The notes beneath the pieces were generated by a model that saw only the letters and a program-made list of their open reading frames with translations, did not search any database and was not told where the DNA came from. Shown piece after piece: positions 8,978-19,060 of a DNA stretch of 41,272 nucleotides. Positions within the stretch are counted from its first letter, which is position 1, and each line of letters opens with the position of its first letter. Origin of the DNA: a virus; IMG/VR virus record IMGVR_UViG_3300006802_000191, positions 1 to 41,272 of that record. The stretch is one strand, 5' to 3'. A program made the position numbers and the translations under genes.

Positions 8978-11964
8978 TATACTTGAATATTCTCAAAGAA
9001 GCTTTGGTGGGCTTCGTAGTTTTGAGTAATCTCTGTAGTAGTTAGAGGTCTTGAGTACAACTTGAAGTTTCCAATAAAGCCGTCTAGACCACTTCTAGGG
9101 ATAACTCTGTTCACTCCTGAGTACTGACTTCCGCCTAGTCCAGGAGAGTGCTGCCCTTGGAAACCTCCCGTGGTTCCATCGACAGTAGTTGTGTAGTAAG
9201 TGTCGTTTGTGTTTGATCCCAGGAAACCCAGAGGAGTAGTATTGAACCCAGCATCAGACTCCATCTTTCTTGATCTTGGGACTATATCGGTAAACCCTCC
9301 TCCGATAACCCAAGGAGTTAGAAGAGAAAATGCCGGAGCTTCATATGCTCCCTCATGTAGGCTCTCAGTATTTCTTAGGTTATTGTTTACTCCCATACTT
9401 CTGGAGTATCTCTCAGAATCCACGGAGGCGGGGCTAGGAACATTTAGAGGCTGACCTGGATTTAGCTTGAAGCAGGTTGATACAGCAGAGGTTGCCAGTT
9501 GCTCACCGTTTATATAAGCGGTTATTTTGTCCTTTTTGTAATCAACAGACAAAGCAAGGTGATGGAACCCAGAACTCACATCTCCGATTGTTTTTCCTTT
9601 CGATGTTGTGGCATCCATCCCAATGATGAAGCCAAGCTCTGTGTGTGAGGACTTGGGATCGTATGGATTGGAGGGGATCTCGGCTAGTGCAACAGAGTCT
9701 CCGAAAGTTCCGTCTTCCTTGTTTTGGGATACGGTAGGCAAAACACAAAGCTGGAGAGTGTCATCATCGCTCTTGTCCCTGTAACCGAAAATCAATCCGT
9801 GGACTTTAGAGAAGTCTCTTTCGGTGGTAACGTTTCCGTTGCCGTCAAACTTGTTGGGGCAAGCGGTGATTGGAGCATCCGAATCCTTTGCTCTGCCAGC
9901 CCCCGTGTTCTCACATCCCATGAACAACCTGTATCTGTGTGAGGTTGTCATATCTGATAAGACATTCGGAACGTAAGTGAAGAAGTCTACCGTAAAGCCG
10001 TCTGGGTTATAAGTAAGGTTGTCGATGGCTTGTGTTCTAGGATCTAGCTCACCGTCAGTCACATTGTTCTTGAGTCTGGCGTACCCTCCGTTCGTGAGGG
10101 CATCGTACCAAGGCTCAGGTGAGTATAGCTCGGAAGCCTTCACCAGAGTTCCTCCTAGCTTCGCAATGCTCACACCGCTTGGGAATATGTCCGTGGCACT
10201 TGCTGCCACTAGCTTCGCGTCTAAGAAGCTGTAAGAGGTTGATCTATTATCCAGCTTGTACGAAGTGGAAGAAGCGTCTTCTACGTCTGCTTTCAGGAAA
10301 TTTAGACAGGCTACCAAACCATCTGTTATAACCGTATCGTCAAGGTTCTTAATGCTGGCAGTTGTAGAGGAGGCATTTGAGTCGGAGGACTTTACAAACT
10401 CTGTTCCAGGCTCGTCAACGACTGAGAACTGATCGACATAGACAGTCCCTCCTTCTAGGGAAGTGATGATCTTGGGAGGCAAAGGCTTGATTATACCTTC
10501 GACGTCGGCAGCGTGAACTAAGTTATCAGTTTGGTAGTCCAGGTTTGGCACAAGACCAGATCCTCTCAAGAAGCTGAAGTCGTTTACTGGAACATACTCA
10601 AGGATATCGTATAGCTTTGCTTCAGCACCGTTACTGAATGTAGCAGTGTTATCAGTGAGGATTGTCCAACCAACAGGGACTCCTTCCGCATCAATCACCT
10701 CACCTCTATTGATGATGTACCCTTGACCTAAAGGAAAAGATGTATCGGTCAAAGTATACCCGCCGAACAATCCGGCTAGTTGTAGCTGCTTCTTTCTCTT
10801 CTTTATTTTCTTGTCGTAGGTGGCAGCTATTGCGTTTGCGTTCTGTCTGTAGTTTAAGACTAAGGCACTAGAAGCATCGTAACCTTGATCTAAAAGATCG
10901 GTGACATTTGCAGACACATCGCTTATCTGCTTCTCCTTATCCCCGATGAATGATTGGACGATCTTGTCATTATCATAAAGGTACTCTACAACATCGTTAG
11001 TCTCAGTGTAGTTATCAGAGAACACCGTGTTTGAAAACTCATTGATATCCTTTGTTACAACGATACCTTTACCGCCTTTATTGGGGTCGTACTCAAGTTT
11101 CCAATTAGAAGCCAATGCTTCCTGAACTGCTACATCTGGGATGCCTCCATTTATGGAATCATAATACAGACCATCTTTGGAGAGGATGAACTTTCCGTCT
11201 GTAGAGATGGGAGGACCGAAGACGAGATCGAATAGTTTCTCATCCTTTGGATCTACTTGAAGTCTTAGCTGCGCTCTTCTAGCGTCTTGTGCAGCCTGAC
11301 CAGCGAAGAACGGCTCTACGATCTGAGTTTCTACAAACTGCTTATAATCCTCAATCTCTCTTGAGGTGTCTGGGTCTAATTCTGCTATTCCGTCGAGGGC
11401 TTCCTTAACATCTTCCCGCGTGTAATCTATCGTTGGTTCCGGGGCGGTTCCGTTGGCTCTATCCGCGAGTGCTTTGTTAATGTTTCTTTGGTCTCTGGTA
11501 AGTCTTGCTACGACAGCGAGGATTCTATTTTTTGCCGCACTAAGCACGATTATGGTCGCAGCCGCCCTTACTGCTTTGGCTACTGCATCTAGATCCAGAT
11601 TAAAGTTAGGAATGTTTAATACGATATCAAGCAGATTCGGGATTGTACCCAAACAGGGGATATCGATAGTCCCTGCTTCGAAGGGATTGCCTATACCAGC
11701 ATTTTGTAGCGACTGTAAGGCGTCTATATTTCCGGCGAGGAAATCGTTTGTTTTATCGAAGAACGAGTTTCTTTCAGCTTCAAGAAGATCTATTTGAGCA
11801 TCTAAAGAGATAAGCTCCCCTTCCAAAGGATCTATAGCCTTAGCTAATAAATTATTAACTACGGTTAGAGAAGCGGAAGACAAAAGCTTGATAAAGCATA
11901 TAGATAGTTGTGCTTGTTGCTCTTCTCCAAAGCTAAGGTCTACAATTTCATCGAAGTCTGCCAT
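8977..11964 (-). CDS. Baseplate-associated structural protein with C-terminal LamG/concanavalin-A-like lectin domain
   Basis: A 995-residue protein inserted between the spike and gp25. Residues about 1-200 are helical and contain a hydrophobic Ala/Ile/Leu-rich stretch; the N-terminus has no recognised family. From about residue 540 to the end the sequence has the features of a LamG/concanavalin-A-like jelly roll: a start such as DGLVACLNF, a central region where a helper phrase of the type FHHLALSVDYKKDKITAYINGEQL occurs, and an ending GLDGFIGNFKLYSRPLTTTEI, which is typical of LamG sandwich domains. Such domains bind glycans. Ten bases separate its ATG from the stop of the spike gene. Its place in the operon suggests a virion protein attached to the baseplate that recognises or holds surface carbohydrate. 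The lectin fold is fairly clear, the exact virion position is inferred. Confidence 0.75.
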   Translation of the reverse strand: MADFDEIVDLSFGEEQQAQLSICFIKLLSSASLTVVNNLLAKAIDPLEGELISLDAQIDLLEAERNSFFDKTNDFLAGNIDALQSLQNAGIGNPFEAGTIDIPCLGTIPNLLDIVLNIPNFNLDLDAVAKAVRAAATIIVLSAAKNRILAVVARLTRDQRNINKALADRANGTAPEPTIDYTREDVKEALDGIAELDPDTSREIEDYKQFVETQIVEPFFAGQAAQDARRAQLRLQVDPKDEKLFDLVFGPPISTDGKFILSKDGLYYDSINGGIPDVAVQEALASNWKLEYDPNKGGKGIVVTKDINEFSNTVFSDNYTETNDVVEYLYDNDKIVQSFIGDKEKQISDVSANVTDLLDQGYDASSALVLNYRQNANAIAATYDKKIKKRKKQLQLAGLFGGYTLTDTSFPLGQGYIINRGEVIDAEGVPVGWTILTDNTATFSNGAEAKLYDILEYVPVNDFSFLRGSGLVPNLDYQTDNLVHAADVEGIIKPLPPKIITSLEGGTVYVDQFSVVDEPGTEFVKSSDSNASSTTASIKNLDDTVITDGLVACLNFLKADVEDASSTSYKLDNRSTSYSFLDAKLVAASATDIFPSGVSIAKLGGTLVKASELYSPEPWYDALTNGGYARLKNNVTDGELDPRTQAIDNLTYNPDGFTVDFFTYVPNVLSDMTTSHRYRLFMGCENTGAGRAKDSDAPITACPNKFDGNGNVTTERDFSKVHGLIFGYRDKSDDDTLQLCVLPTVSQNKEDGTFGDSVALAEIPSNPYDPKSSHTELGFIIGMDATTSKGKTIGDVSSGFHHLALSVDYKKDKITAYINGEQLATSAVSTCFKLNPGQPLNVPSPASVDSERYSRSMGVNNNLRNTESLHEGAYEAPAFSLLTPWVIGGGFTDIVPRSRKMESDAGFNTTPLGFLGSNTNDTYYTTTVDGTTGGFQGQHSPGLGGSQYSGVNRVIPRSGLDGFIGNFKLYSRPLTTTEITQNYEAHQSFFENIQV

Positions 11965-11974
11965 TTTTAATTAT

Positions 11975-13291
11975 TTATAGTACAATTACGGGTCTGCCAT
12001 TTACGGTTAGTCCATTCGCTACTTGAACAGTCGCTACACCCGTACCAGTTATTGGATTGACTTGGACAGGTATTGTATTGGGAGTGACAGCACCTGGAGA
12101 AATGATGTCTAAAGGAACAGTGCTAGTTATGGGAACCGTCGTAGTGATGCCAGCGCAAGCTATAGCCCCAGTAAAGGTTGCTAAGGGGGTAGTGAAAGTC
12201 ATGAGAGGAGATAGGAAATCTATCCCCGTAAGAGAAAAGCTTTGATATGATGTGGATGGGAAAAGAGGGATGTCGAAATCTGTCGGGTTAGGTAGACCTA
12301 TCCCCAAGCTCAAACTTGGGTTTAAGTCGGGAATAACTGGCAAAAGTTTAAACGGTCTGAATCCTGTGGAAGCGACCATTCCCGGCATTGGAGAGTTTCC
12401 AGGAGTTATAGCAGACCCAAAAGTTGCTTTGGTCTTCCCCAGTATTTGGGTGTCTCCTCCCAAAGCATACAATTTTGTGTTACCCGTAGAATGGTTTCCT
12501 ACTTCTACTTCCCCTAACGCTCTTGGGTTTTCTGCCTTAAGTGAGACAAGACCTCCTTCTGAGTGAACTTGCACGCCGTTCTTGGCGAAAAGTTCCGCTG
12601 CCCTCTTGGAAGAATCTATCACCAACCTATTTCCGAGAGAGTCTACGATAATGATTTTGTTTCCGGCATACTCGATGTTCGGACCAGCGTTAGGGTTTCT
12701 AGGGTTTGTGAATGAGAACGGTTGTGCTGGGCTCTGAGTATTCGATAACCCGTCATCTAGAATAATCTTCTTACCAGTAGAAGACTCCAGCTTTGCATAG
12801 TTATGACTTGTCTTTTCAGTGATCTTCTCCGCAAACTCCAGAAGGTGTCCCTTTGGGCTTTTGAACAGATACCTCTCTGGGTAATCATTCTCCTGATAGG
12901 TTGCCTCTGGATCTGGATTACCGTGATTTACCTTGGTGGTTGTTTCGCTAACGGTTCCGTAAGTTTCTCCTGGGACTGGCTTCCTGGGCTTATCTGAGTT
13001 GTTGTTTCTGTGAGGAGTTGTGATGGTTGTTCTTTCCGTTACCGTTCCGGGCATATATGGAGCGGCGAACCAGAAATACTTTTTACTTCCGTCGTGAACA
13101 TCAGCTTGCATGACAAGGACGTTCGTTCCTTTTCCGGGGATTGCGAAGAAGCCATAGTCAGATCCACCGAAAGGGGATGCGTAACCAACAGTCATGGGTT
13201 GATTACCGTTCAGATCGGGATGCTGAACTGATATACTTCCAGACTTCATAGAGTCTGATGTTTCCACTACTTTACAGCAATACAGATGCAT
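11975..13291 (-). CDS. Central spike protein, gp5/gpV/VgrG-like, without lysozyme domain
   Basis: A 438-residue spike protein. The N-terminal ~90 residues form an OB-fold as in gp5 and VgrG: HPDLNGNQPMTVGYASPFGG followed by DYGFFAIPGKGTNVLVM. The middle has SPKGHLLEFAEK and GKKIILDDG, the strand-turn repeats that start the gp5 C-terminal beta-helix, then IIIVDSLGNRLVID and GGLVSLKAEN. T4 gp5 has a lysozyme domain between these parts; here there is none. The last ~140 residues are rich in Pro, Thr and Val and differ from the helix; a PAAR-type tip is not evident. It follows the hub gene with a TAATG overlap, which fits assembly on the hub. The spike pierces the outer membrane or cell surface during contraction. 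Confidence 0.85.
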   Translation of the reverse strand: MHLYCCKVVETSDSMKSGSISVQHPDLNGNQPMTVGYASPFGGSDYGFFAIPGKGTNVLVMQADVHDGSKKYFWFAAPYMPGTVTERTTITTPHRNNNSDKPRKPVPGETYGTVSETTTKVNHGNPDPEATYQENDYPERYLFKSPKGHLLEFAEKITEKTSHNYAKLESSTGKKIILDDGLSNTQSPAQPFSFTNPRNPNAGPNIEYAGNKIIIVDSLGNRLVIDSSKRAAELFAKNGVQVHSEGGLVSLKAENPRALGEVEVGNHSTGNTKLYALGGDTQILGKTKATFGSAITPGNSPMPGMVASTGFRPFKLLPVIPDLNPSLSLGIGLPNPTDFDIPLFPSTSYQSFSLTGIDFLSPLMTFTTPLATFTGAIACAGITTTVPITSTVPLDIISPGAVTPNTIPVQVNPITGTGVATVQVANGLTVNGRPVIVL

Positions 13292-15951
13292 TATTTAAAC
13301 GCGGTAAATTCTACCGATGCTAGAACGTCCCTTTGAAGCTCAAAAGAGGTCGTGTATCCATCTGTTGAGTTTGCTTGGTGAGTATATCCTAAGATCCTGT
13401 AAACCCCGGAAGACCAGTGATACTTTCTTTCTACTCCGTCATCATCAATGCTTCCTCTCGGATTTGATACAAAAAGAAGAACTCTTCTGAATCTTACGTC
13501 CTTAAAAGAAGATGAGATCTCAGGTATTCCTAAAGTTTTTATAGAAACATTTAAAATATAGTTTAAATATACTTCGTCCAAGAGTGACCTCTTTTTCAAG
13601 AAGTAGCCAATGCCTCCCTTTTCCTGGTTAAAAATTGAAGGCTTAAAGGCTATGCTTGTCCTTGGAATCTTCTTAGATTTTATAATTCCGCTGTCAAACT
13701 CAAACGCCAAATGTGAGGAATCTTCTTCTGGGATAGAAGAGAATAACATATTTCTCACTGATTCGCTCTCTACTGCTGTGAGCATGCGTTCTACATTCTC
13801 GGCAATTGTTTTGGCTCCTCCGGGAATAACGCCAGAGTCCGATACTTTCTTATTGCTTGCGATAAATAGTTTTGCTGTTTCTAAAAACTCTTTTAAAGAT
13901 AGTTGATTCTCATTATATCTTTGAGCCGCAAAAACCAAATCAAAACGCTCAGGCGTGCCACCCAATACGAGCGCGGATACCAAGAAATCATCTTTTACCA
14001 AACCAGAATCAGTAAACACGTTACGGATATCTTGCAAAGATTGGATCATGGACCCAGCCATAACTATAGGAATCTTGATGTCAGAGTTTATGGACATATC
14101 AGAGACAATAGAGTCATCAAAACCTACAGTCAGTTTTAGGACTCCATTAGTACCTAACTCAACTCCTTGAATCTCTGGAACTCCATCGTATAACTGTGGA
14201 AAGGAGTTTATCTCTCCTAACTCGACGGTGTTTTCATCCCCTGATGATTCTCTAAAGAGATCATCTAGTTCTTTGTCAGAACCTATAATGAACAGATGTT
14301 TATCATCTTGAATAGACTCTTTTTGTAACTGTAATAGTACTTTATTTTTTTCTTCTTCTGAAAGTTCACTTACGGGAATAGACTCTACCGTAAGAAGCTC
14401 GTCTTTTTCTTGTGCGGCGGCTAGTATGACCTCGTTGATCTTACTTATTAGACCGTCTAGAACTAATCTGTAATCCAAGGTTGAGGTTTTAGATAGTTGT
14501 ATGTACGCTTGTTTTCTTACCTCTTCTTGTCCTGCTTCTTGATTGCTATCATCGTTAGACGGAGTATTTGAAGGTATCCCTTGTAAAGCTCTTTCGATTA
14601 TTGCTCCAATGAGCAAATAGTCTCTATCATAGTCTTTCAGTACAATAGTCGGATTGTCCAAACCGGAACCTTTTGTATTGAAGAATCTGTCAGTAGTCTC
14701 TAAACCTATTCCGCTTGGAGGTGCTGTGTTTTTACTGGTTACTAAATTAGGAACGGTACATTTTGATTTCAATCCTTCCGGCAAGAACACATATCTCCTT
14801 CCTACGAGTAATTCAACATTCTCTCTGGTCTGCGAAAATAAATCTCCTACCGTAAAGCCAGTGTCCGTCTCAACTCCAAAACCCGTTTTTATAGGTATTG
14901 AAAAAATATCAGATACTTCTCTATTTTGGGATATTGCCTCATAAACATCAGACAGCAGACATACATGATCGCTCCCATCTAATGCGCTGTAAACTCTAGA
15001 CCCTTCATTTAAAATGAAGTCATCGTTAGAAGTAAAAGTTTCATACAGGTTAATCCTTGGATCTAGTTCACCTAGCGTATTCCCATCGTCATTAATCTTT
15101 ACGTCCGTATTTTTGTTTCCCGTGCTTATAGTTTTGGTGTTTATCGTGACAGGCATTCCGAGAGATCTACCTAAGATCTCCCAAGCCTGTTGTTTATATG
15201 GGGTGACAGAGACACCTCCTTCTAAGCCAACTAAAATATCGTTATCTTGTAGTTCTTGAGCTTTCAGACGAATTACCAAATCATCGTATATTCTATCAAG
15301 CTTCTCCATAACAGAAGCAGCTTTGATGTAAGGGAAAACATCGCCTCTGTACTGAGCCAGGAAGTCTTTCAGAAGAACTGGTATAACCTCTGAAGGTCTG
15401 AGAATATCTACGCTGGCACTTTCGGGGAAGTCTAACGGAGTGTCAGGAAGAGTGCCTGTTCCAGCCTCCTTGTACAAACCTTTCTTGACCACAATCTGAA
15501 CTGGTCCGGGTCTTTTATCATCCTGTATTTCATTAAAAGATATTGAATCCAGAAGCGTGAAAGATATCACTCTTTCGTTGCTTGCCGTAAGCGAGTAATT
15601 AACGCTTCCTAAAATTCCTGCTCTCGGAGTTGACATGGACTCCGTAGTGTACCCCCAACTAAAATAAAACTTTATATTGCCTATGGAAGGATTACTAATA
15701 GTGATATTAGGATTGTCCTTAGCGTAAATTAGGTTATACAGGGATAGAAGTTGTTTCTCTGCTTGCTCGCTAGGATTAATGAGAGTAAATGTAGCTTGAT
15801 ACTTACCATTGCCAAAAGAATACTCAAAATCTATAAGAGTATTCTCAAGGTCAAAGGGGTCTGTGTAGCGAGGGTCTCCAAAAGTTTTGATTTCGTCAAG
15901 AGAAGAAGACAGCAACACAAACGCAGGTTTATTATCTACATAAGCCTCCAT
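13291..15951 (-). CDS. Putative baseplate hub protein (gp27/gpD-like), enlarged
   Basis: An 886-residue protein placed between gp53 and the spike, where the hub (T4 gp27, P2 gpD) is expected. The N-terminal part reads FDLENTLIDFEYSFGNGKYQATFTLINPSE, consistent with a tube-like beta domain. The C-terminus has VYRILGYTHQANSTDGYTTSFELQRD, the 'H...GY.T.L.L.R' ending that many hub proteins share. It is more than twice the length of T4 gp27 (391 aa); the extra material, roughly residues 300-650, is acidic and helical in places and has no family that I recognise. TAATG overlaps connect it with gp53 upstream and the spike downstream. Assignment rests mainly on gene order plus the terminal motif, so it is moderate. 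Confidence 0.6.
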   Translation of the reverse strand: MEAYVDNKPAFVLLSSSLDEIKTFGDPRYTDPFDLENTLIDFEYSFGNGKYQATFTLINPSEQAEKQLLSLYNLIYAKDNPNITISNPSIGNIKFYFSWGYTTESMSTPRAGILGSVNYSLTASNERVISFTLLDSISFNEIQDDKRPGPVQIVVKKGLYKEAGTGTLPDTPLDFPESASVDILRPSEVIPVLLKDFLAQYRGDVFPYIKAASVMEKLDRIYDDLVIRLKAQELQDNDILVGLEGGVSVTPYKQQAWEILGRSLGMPVTINTKTISTGNKNTDVKINDDGNTLGELDPRINLYETFTSNDDFILNEGSRVYSALDGSDHVCLLSDVYEAISQNREVSDIFSIPIKTGFGVETDTGFTVGDLFSQTRENVELLVGRRYVFLPEGLKSKCTVPNLVTSKNTAPPSGIGLETTDRFFNTKGSGLDNPTIVLKDYDRDYLLIGAIIERALQGIPSNTPSNDDSNQEAGQEEVRKQAYIQLSKTSTLDYRLVLDGLISKINEVILAAAQEKDELLTVESIPVSELSEEEKNKVLLQLQKESIQDDKHLFIIGSDKELDDLFRESSGDENTVELGEINSFPQLYDGVPEIQGVELGTNGVLKLTVGFDDSIVSDMSINSDIKIPIVMAGSMIQSLQDIRNVFTDSGLVKDDFLVSALVLGGTPERFDLVFAAQRYNENQLSLKEFLETAKLFIASNKKVSDSGVIPGGAKTIAENVERMLTAVESESVRNMLFSSIPEEDSSHLAFEFDSGIIKSKKIPRTSIAFKPSIFNQEKGGIGYFLKKRSLLDEVYLNYILNVSIKTLGIPEISSSFKDVRFRRVLLFVSNPRGSIDDDGVERKYHWSSGVYRILGYTHQANSTDGYTTSFELQRDVLASVEFTAFK

Positions 15952-16256
15952 TACGATATACTAGGGATTTTTATTATCTTTCCTACAGTCAAATCTTCTT
16001 CAGGATCTGAAATATTATTTGCTAACATAATTAACCACCAATAAGCCGCCGTCCCGTAAGCCGCGTAAGAGATAAGATCTGGTCTAGCTTCAAATTGCAG
16101 AGACACCTGAGCTAACCTGCCTTGGACATTAGGTAGATTTTGAACGAATACGTTGTAACGATCAGAAGATGTTACATCTTTGATCTCTTTTCCTTTGTGG
16201 ATCACTCTATTCGATCCTTGTAGGTTGTATCGTGACTTATCTGAATAGGCAGCCAT
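15951..16256 (-). CDS. 53: Baseplate wedge protein gp53-like
   Basis: A 101-residue protein matching gp53 and related LysM-like baseplate proteins. The diagnostic part is ARPDLISYAAYGTAAYWWLIMLAN followed by a short acidic stretch and LTVGKIIKIPS, where the tryptophan pair and the final G-x-x-I-x-I-P strand are typical. T4 gp53 is 196 residues, so this is a shorter form, as is common outside T4 itself. gp53 closes the junction between wedges during baseplate assembly. The gene starts directly at the stop of the tube-cap gene (TAATG); a weak AAAGG lies upstream of the ATG on the minus strand. Confidence 0.82.
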   Translation of the reverse strand: MAAYSDKSRYNLQGSNRVIHKGKEIKDVTSSDRYNVFVQNLPNVQGRLAQVSLQFEARPDLISYAAYGTAAYWWLIMLANNISDPEEDLTVGKIIKIPSIS

Positions 16257-17395
16257 TATCTAATACCTTTAAAGAGTGTGTCCCACCCTTGGAGTGGTGT
16301 GTCGTTGTCAGGTCCGTGTAGAAGACCCTTGTCTTGTCTGAACTCCTCAAGAGTCAGGTCGATGGTAATCACCCTACTGAATAGTGATGCATGATCCATT
16401 CCATTAGCGTAGTCAAAATTGATTCTATAATCTTTAACGATCACAGGCATATCGTTATAAACGATACCCATGTTTAGGCGACCTACGGGAGGACCAAATT
16501 TTTCCAATGATTGAACAGTGCCTATAACGGAACTTCTGGCAACGTTCAACATATACTCAATAATGTGAGTAAGCTCTACATGATATTCGTTGAAAAGGAC
16601 TTGAGCATTGAAGTAGAACTGATTATCAGCCCCCTTTAACTGAACGTTTCTATGGGAAGGCATTCTAGGACCATCGCCGGGATTATTATCTCCATCGGTC
16701 CTGATTATAGTTTCAGATAATCCTACAAGTTTACCGCTCCTAGATACGACCGTTCCATTACCTGCGTACTTAGGGTTTGGTGCAGGACCTATTCCTCCAC
16801 CCCCCATGCCTGACTGCTTTTTTAGAAGCTCGGAGACTTGTCGTTTTATAGCTTGCAAATCTAGGCTTTCTTCAGGGGTTAAGATAGCCGGATTATTCAA
16901 GTAGTTTCCTAAAAACTGGGCTATATGCGGAAGGGTGTAAGTTAGCTTAAGATTTATCCTTCTTGGACCCGACCCCGTATAAAGCCTAACTGGTTCATTT
17001 CTCAAGAAGACGTTTGTGTTGGCGTAGTTTGCCGTGCGTCTCTCAGTTATTTGAGGATTCTCAAAGAATGGAAGTTTTCTGGTTATGGAATTGTTTTCAG
17101 GAAGTTTCAGTTCGATAGGCGGACCTCCGAAGAACTGAGACAGAGTAGAAATAGGGGCTGCAACAACCCCTGTGACTTTTCCTATGTTTTCGTTATGCTC
17201 TTTCATGTATTCGGGGTAAGTGAATCGAATAAATCCTCTTTCCTCTAGAGCGTGTTCAAACTTAGGAGCCCCAAAACTATTCTGCAAACCAGCATCATCC
17301 AGCACAACATCGCTGCCGTCTGGTAGAAAAGGATTCAAGACGTTATAAAGTAACGAACCCCCTGAATCTCCTACTAATTCTTTAAAAAATGCCAT
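16256..17395 (-). CDS. Putative tail-tube initiator / baseplate tube-cap protein (gp48/gp54-like)
   Basis: A 379-residue protein encoded between the tape measure and gp53, the site of gp48 in T4. The middle contains RNEPVRLYTGSGPRRINLKLTYTLPHI, and the C-terminal third has PVGRLNMGIVYNDMPVIVKDYRINFD ending in ITIDLTLEEFRQ. This is the pattern of a tube-fold protein: paired strands, a loop, and a final long strand. Such proteins cap the baseplate and start tube polymerisation. There is a short Gly/Pro-rich linker around residues 195-210. The gene begins 27 bases after the tape-measure stop, and its ATG is preceded by an A/T-rich run without a clear Shine-Dalgarno. The family link is by pattern and synteny, not by a detailed match. 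Confidence 0.6.
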   Translation of the reverse strand: MAFFKELVGDSGGSLLYNVLNPFLPDGSDVVLDDAGLQNSFGAPKFEHALEERGFIRFTYPEYMKEHNENIGKVTGVVAAPISTLSQFFGGPPIELKLPENNSITRKLPFFENPQITERRTANYANTNVFLRNEPVRLYTGSGPRRINLKLTYTLPHIAQFLGNYLNNPAILTPEESLDLQAIKRQVSELLKKQSGMGGGGIGPAPNPKYAGNGTVVSRSGKLVGLSETIIRTDGDNNPGDGPRMPSHRNVQLKGADNQFYFNAQVLFNEYHVELTHIIEYMLNVARSSVIGTVQSLEKFGPPVGRLNMGIVYNDMPVIVKDYRINFDYANGMDHASLFSRVITIDLTLEEFRQDKGLLHGPDNDTPLQGWDTLFKGIR

Positions 17396-17422
17396 TTTTT
17401 AATCTGATACGCACAGGCATCA

Positions 17423-19057
17423 CTATTCTCCGACTCCCACTATACGTACATAGTCTGGGTCTAGCCTTATTTGGGCAGCCCTTAGTTGATTCTGAGTGTA
17501 TATTCCAGCTTTCACTGCTTGACTCGCAGCAGCCATACCCTGTTTTTCGATCAAAACAACAAGCTGCTGTAATAACTTCTCACTTTCTTCCCGAGATCGT
17601 TGGGCTTCTAGTTCTCGTAGTCTTTTGTCTATTAGTTCTTGTTCTCTTGTCATAAGTTCTTGAATTAGTCCTTCGAGGTATATCTTGTTAATCTGTTTTT
17701 GCTCCTCTTCTTCTTTTTCCCATTCTGCTTGAGATTTGTGAATAGGTCCCAGTGCAATACCTAAAGCAGTATCAATAGACCGTGAGTAACCGCCCATGTC
17801 TTGGACAAAATCGTCTACAGACACTGCAAAATCTTTAATGGACGTCACAGTCTCCTTCACAAACGTTTTCGTGATATCTGCAATACCTTTAAAGGTCGCC
17901 ACAGTCTGATCCACAATCGTTTCCGTGACATCAATAATATTTGCCGTTAGTTTTCCGAATCCGTCTCCTTCGATAAACGTTCTAATGTTTTGTCCTAAGG
18001 CTCTGAAGTTTTCTTCCGTAGCTCCTATGGCATTTAGGAATTGATCTCCAAAGCCAGATAGTTTCTCAGCGAACGCTTCACTTCCTCCAGTAAGACCTTC
18101 AAAGAAAGTGAACAATCTATCCTGCAAATTAAACACGAGTCTGTTGAACGCCTCTGTAAGATCTCTACTTCTTTGAGATCTTCTCCCTTCTTCGGCAGCC
18201 TGTTCGTTCAAAGCCTCAAATCCCATATTGCTGGATTCAAGAATCTTCTCCGAGATCAACAGGTCTTGAGCGGTGAACCCAGTAAGTTTCGTAAACTCAC
18301 CAAGCAATCTTGGGTCTGCATTTGGACCTCCGACTCCAAACTGTTCTGCGAGAGTTACAGCAGCTTGAGCAACATCTGTGATGGCGGCTAGAGTGGCTTG
18401 AGTATCACCTCCAGCGGCAACTCTACCAACAGCACCAGGATCTACACCAAGGAGGGCTAGTCTTGCAAAACTATCTTGTGTGGTTCCTGTTACCTTTGAA
18501 AGTATTGTCTGAATACCTCCAATAGCGGTAGGACCAATGCTACCAGCCAATGTAGTCGCAGCGTCTGAGAATGATTTAAATGCGTCTCCTCGGAACTGGA
18601 CAGATACGTTTGCAAGAGTCTGCTGAAGACCCTTTACCAGTTCTGCGAACTTATCTCCAGCAATGTTAAACTGCCTTCCCGCACCGACAACTGCCTCAGT
18701 AAACGCAATACTTGCCTCGGCATTAAGACCGAAGACTTGTTGAGTAGTTGCTAGGATCTCTGAGAAAGCACCGACATTCAGACCCAACCTACTGATATCC
18801 GTTATCAGTTCTAGGTTGGCGGAATTACCAGCTACCCCAACATTAAGGGATTGCTTGAAAATCCCCGTCGCTTCTTTAAAGCTTGCACCAGTATCTTTAA
18901 ACTGGTCAATGAAAGCACCTCTGGAGATGAGATCGTCTCTGCCAGTTTGAGCAGCAACCCGATTTATGTCCTCAAAACTTTTTCTAAACTCTCCGAGAGC
19001 ATTGACAGTTTTGCCAAGCTCATTTACAAGCTCTGTTATGTTGCCGAGAATAGCCAT
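17423..19057 (-). CDS. Tail tape-measure protein
   Basis: A 544-residue protein, close in length to T4 gp29 (590 aa). It is mostly helical with Ala/Gly/Ile-rich amphipathic stretches and many short repeats of the form 'AAxTLAGxIG' and 'FxxLxGxTAQDLL', as expected of proteins that run through the tube lumen and set tail length. Residues about 440-520 form a Glu/Lys/Arg/Gln-rich coiled coil. No protease or lysozyme domain is seen. It is encoded upstream of the tube-cap gene in the tail operon, three bases after the stop codon of the preceding 176-aa gene's coding region. Function is inferred from composition, length and place. Confidence 0.72.
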   Translation of the reverse strand: MAILGNITELVNELGKTVNALGEFRKSFEDINRVAAQTGRDDLISRGAFIDQFKDTGASFKEATGIFKQSLNVGVAGNSANLELITDISRLGLNVGAFSEILATTQQVFGLNAEASIAFTEAVVGAGRQFNIAGDKFAELVKGLQQTLANVSVQFRGDAFKSFSDAATTLAGSIGPTAIGGIQTILSKVTGTTQDSFARLALLGVDPGAVGRVAAGGDTQATLAAITDVAQAAVTLAEQFGVGGPNADPRLLGEFTKLTGFTAQDLLISEKILESSNMGFEALNEQAAEEGRRSQRSRDLTEAFNRLVFNLQDRLFTFFEGLTGGSEAFAEKLSGFGDQFLNAIGATEENFRALGQNIRTFIEGDGFGKLTANIIDVTETIVDQTVATFKGIADITKTFVKETVTSIKDFAVSVDDFVQDMGGYSRSIDTALGIALGPIHKSQAEWEKEEEEQKQINKIYLEGLIQELMTREQELIDKRLRELEAQRSREESEKLLQQLVVLIEKQGMAAASQAVKAGIYTQNQLRAAQIRLDPDYVRIVGVGE

Positions 19058-19060
19058 AAA

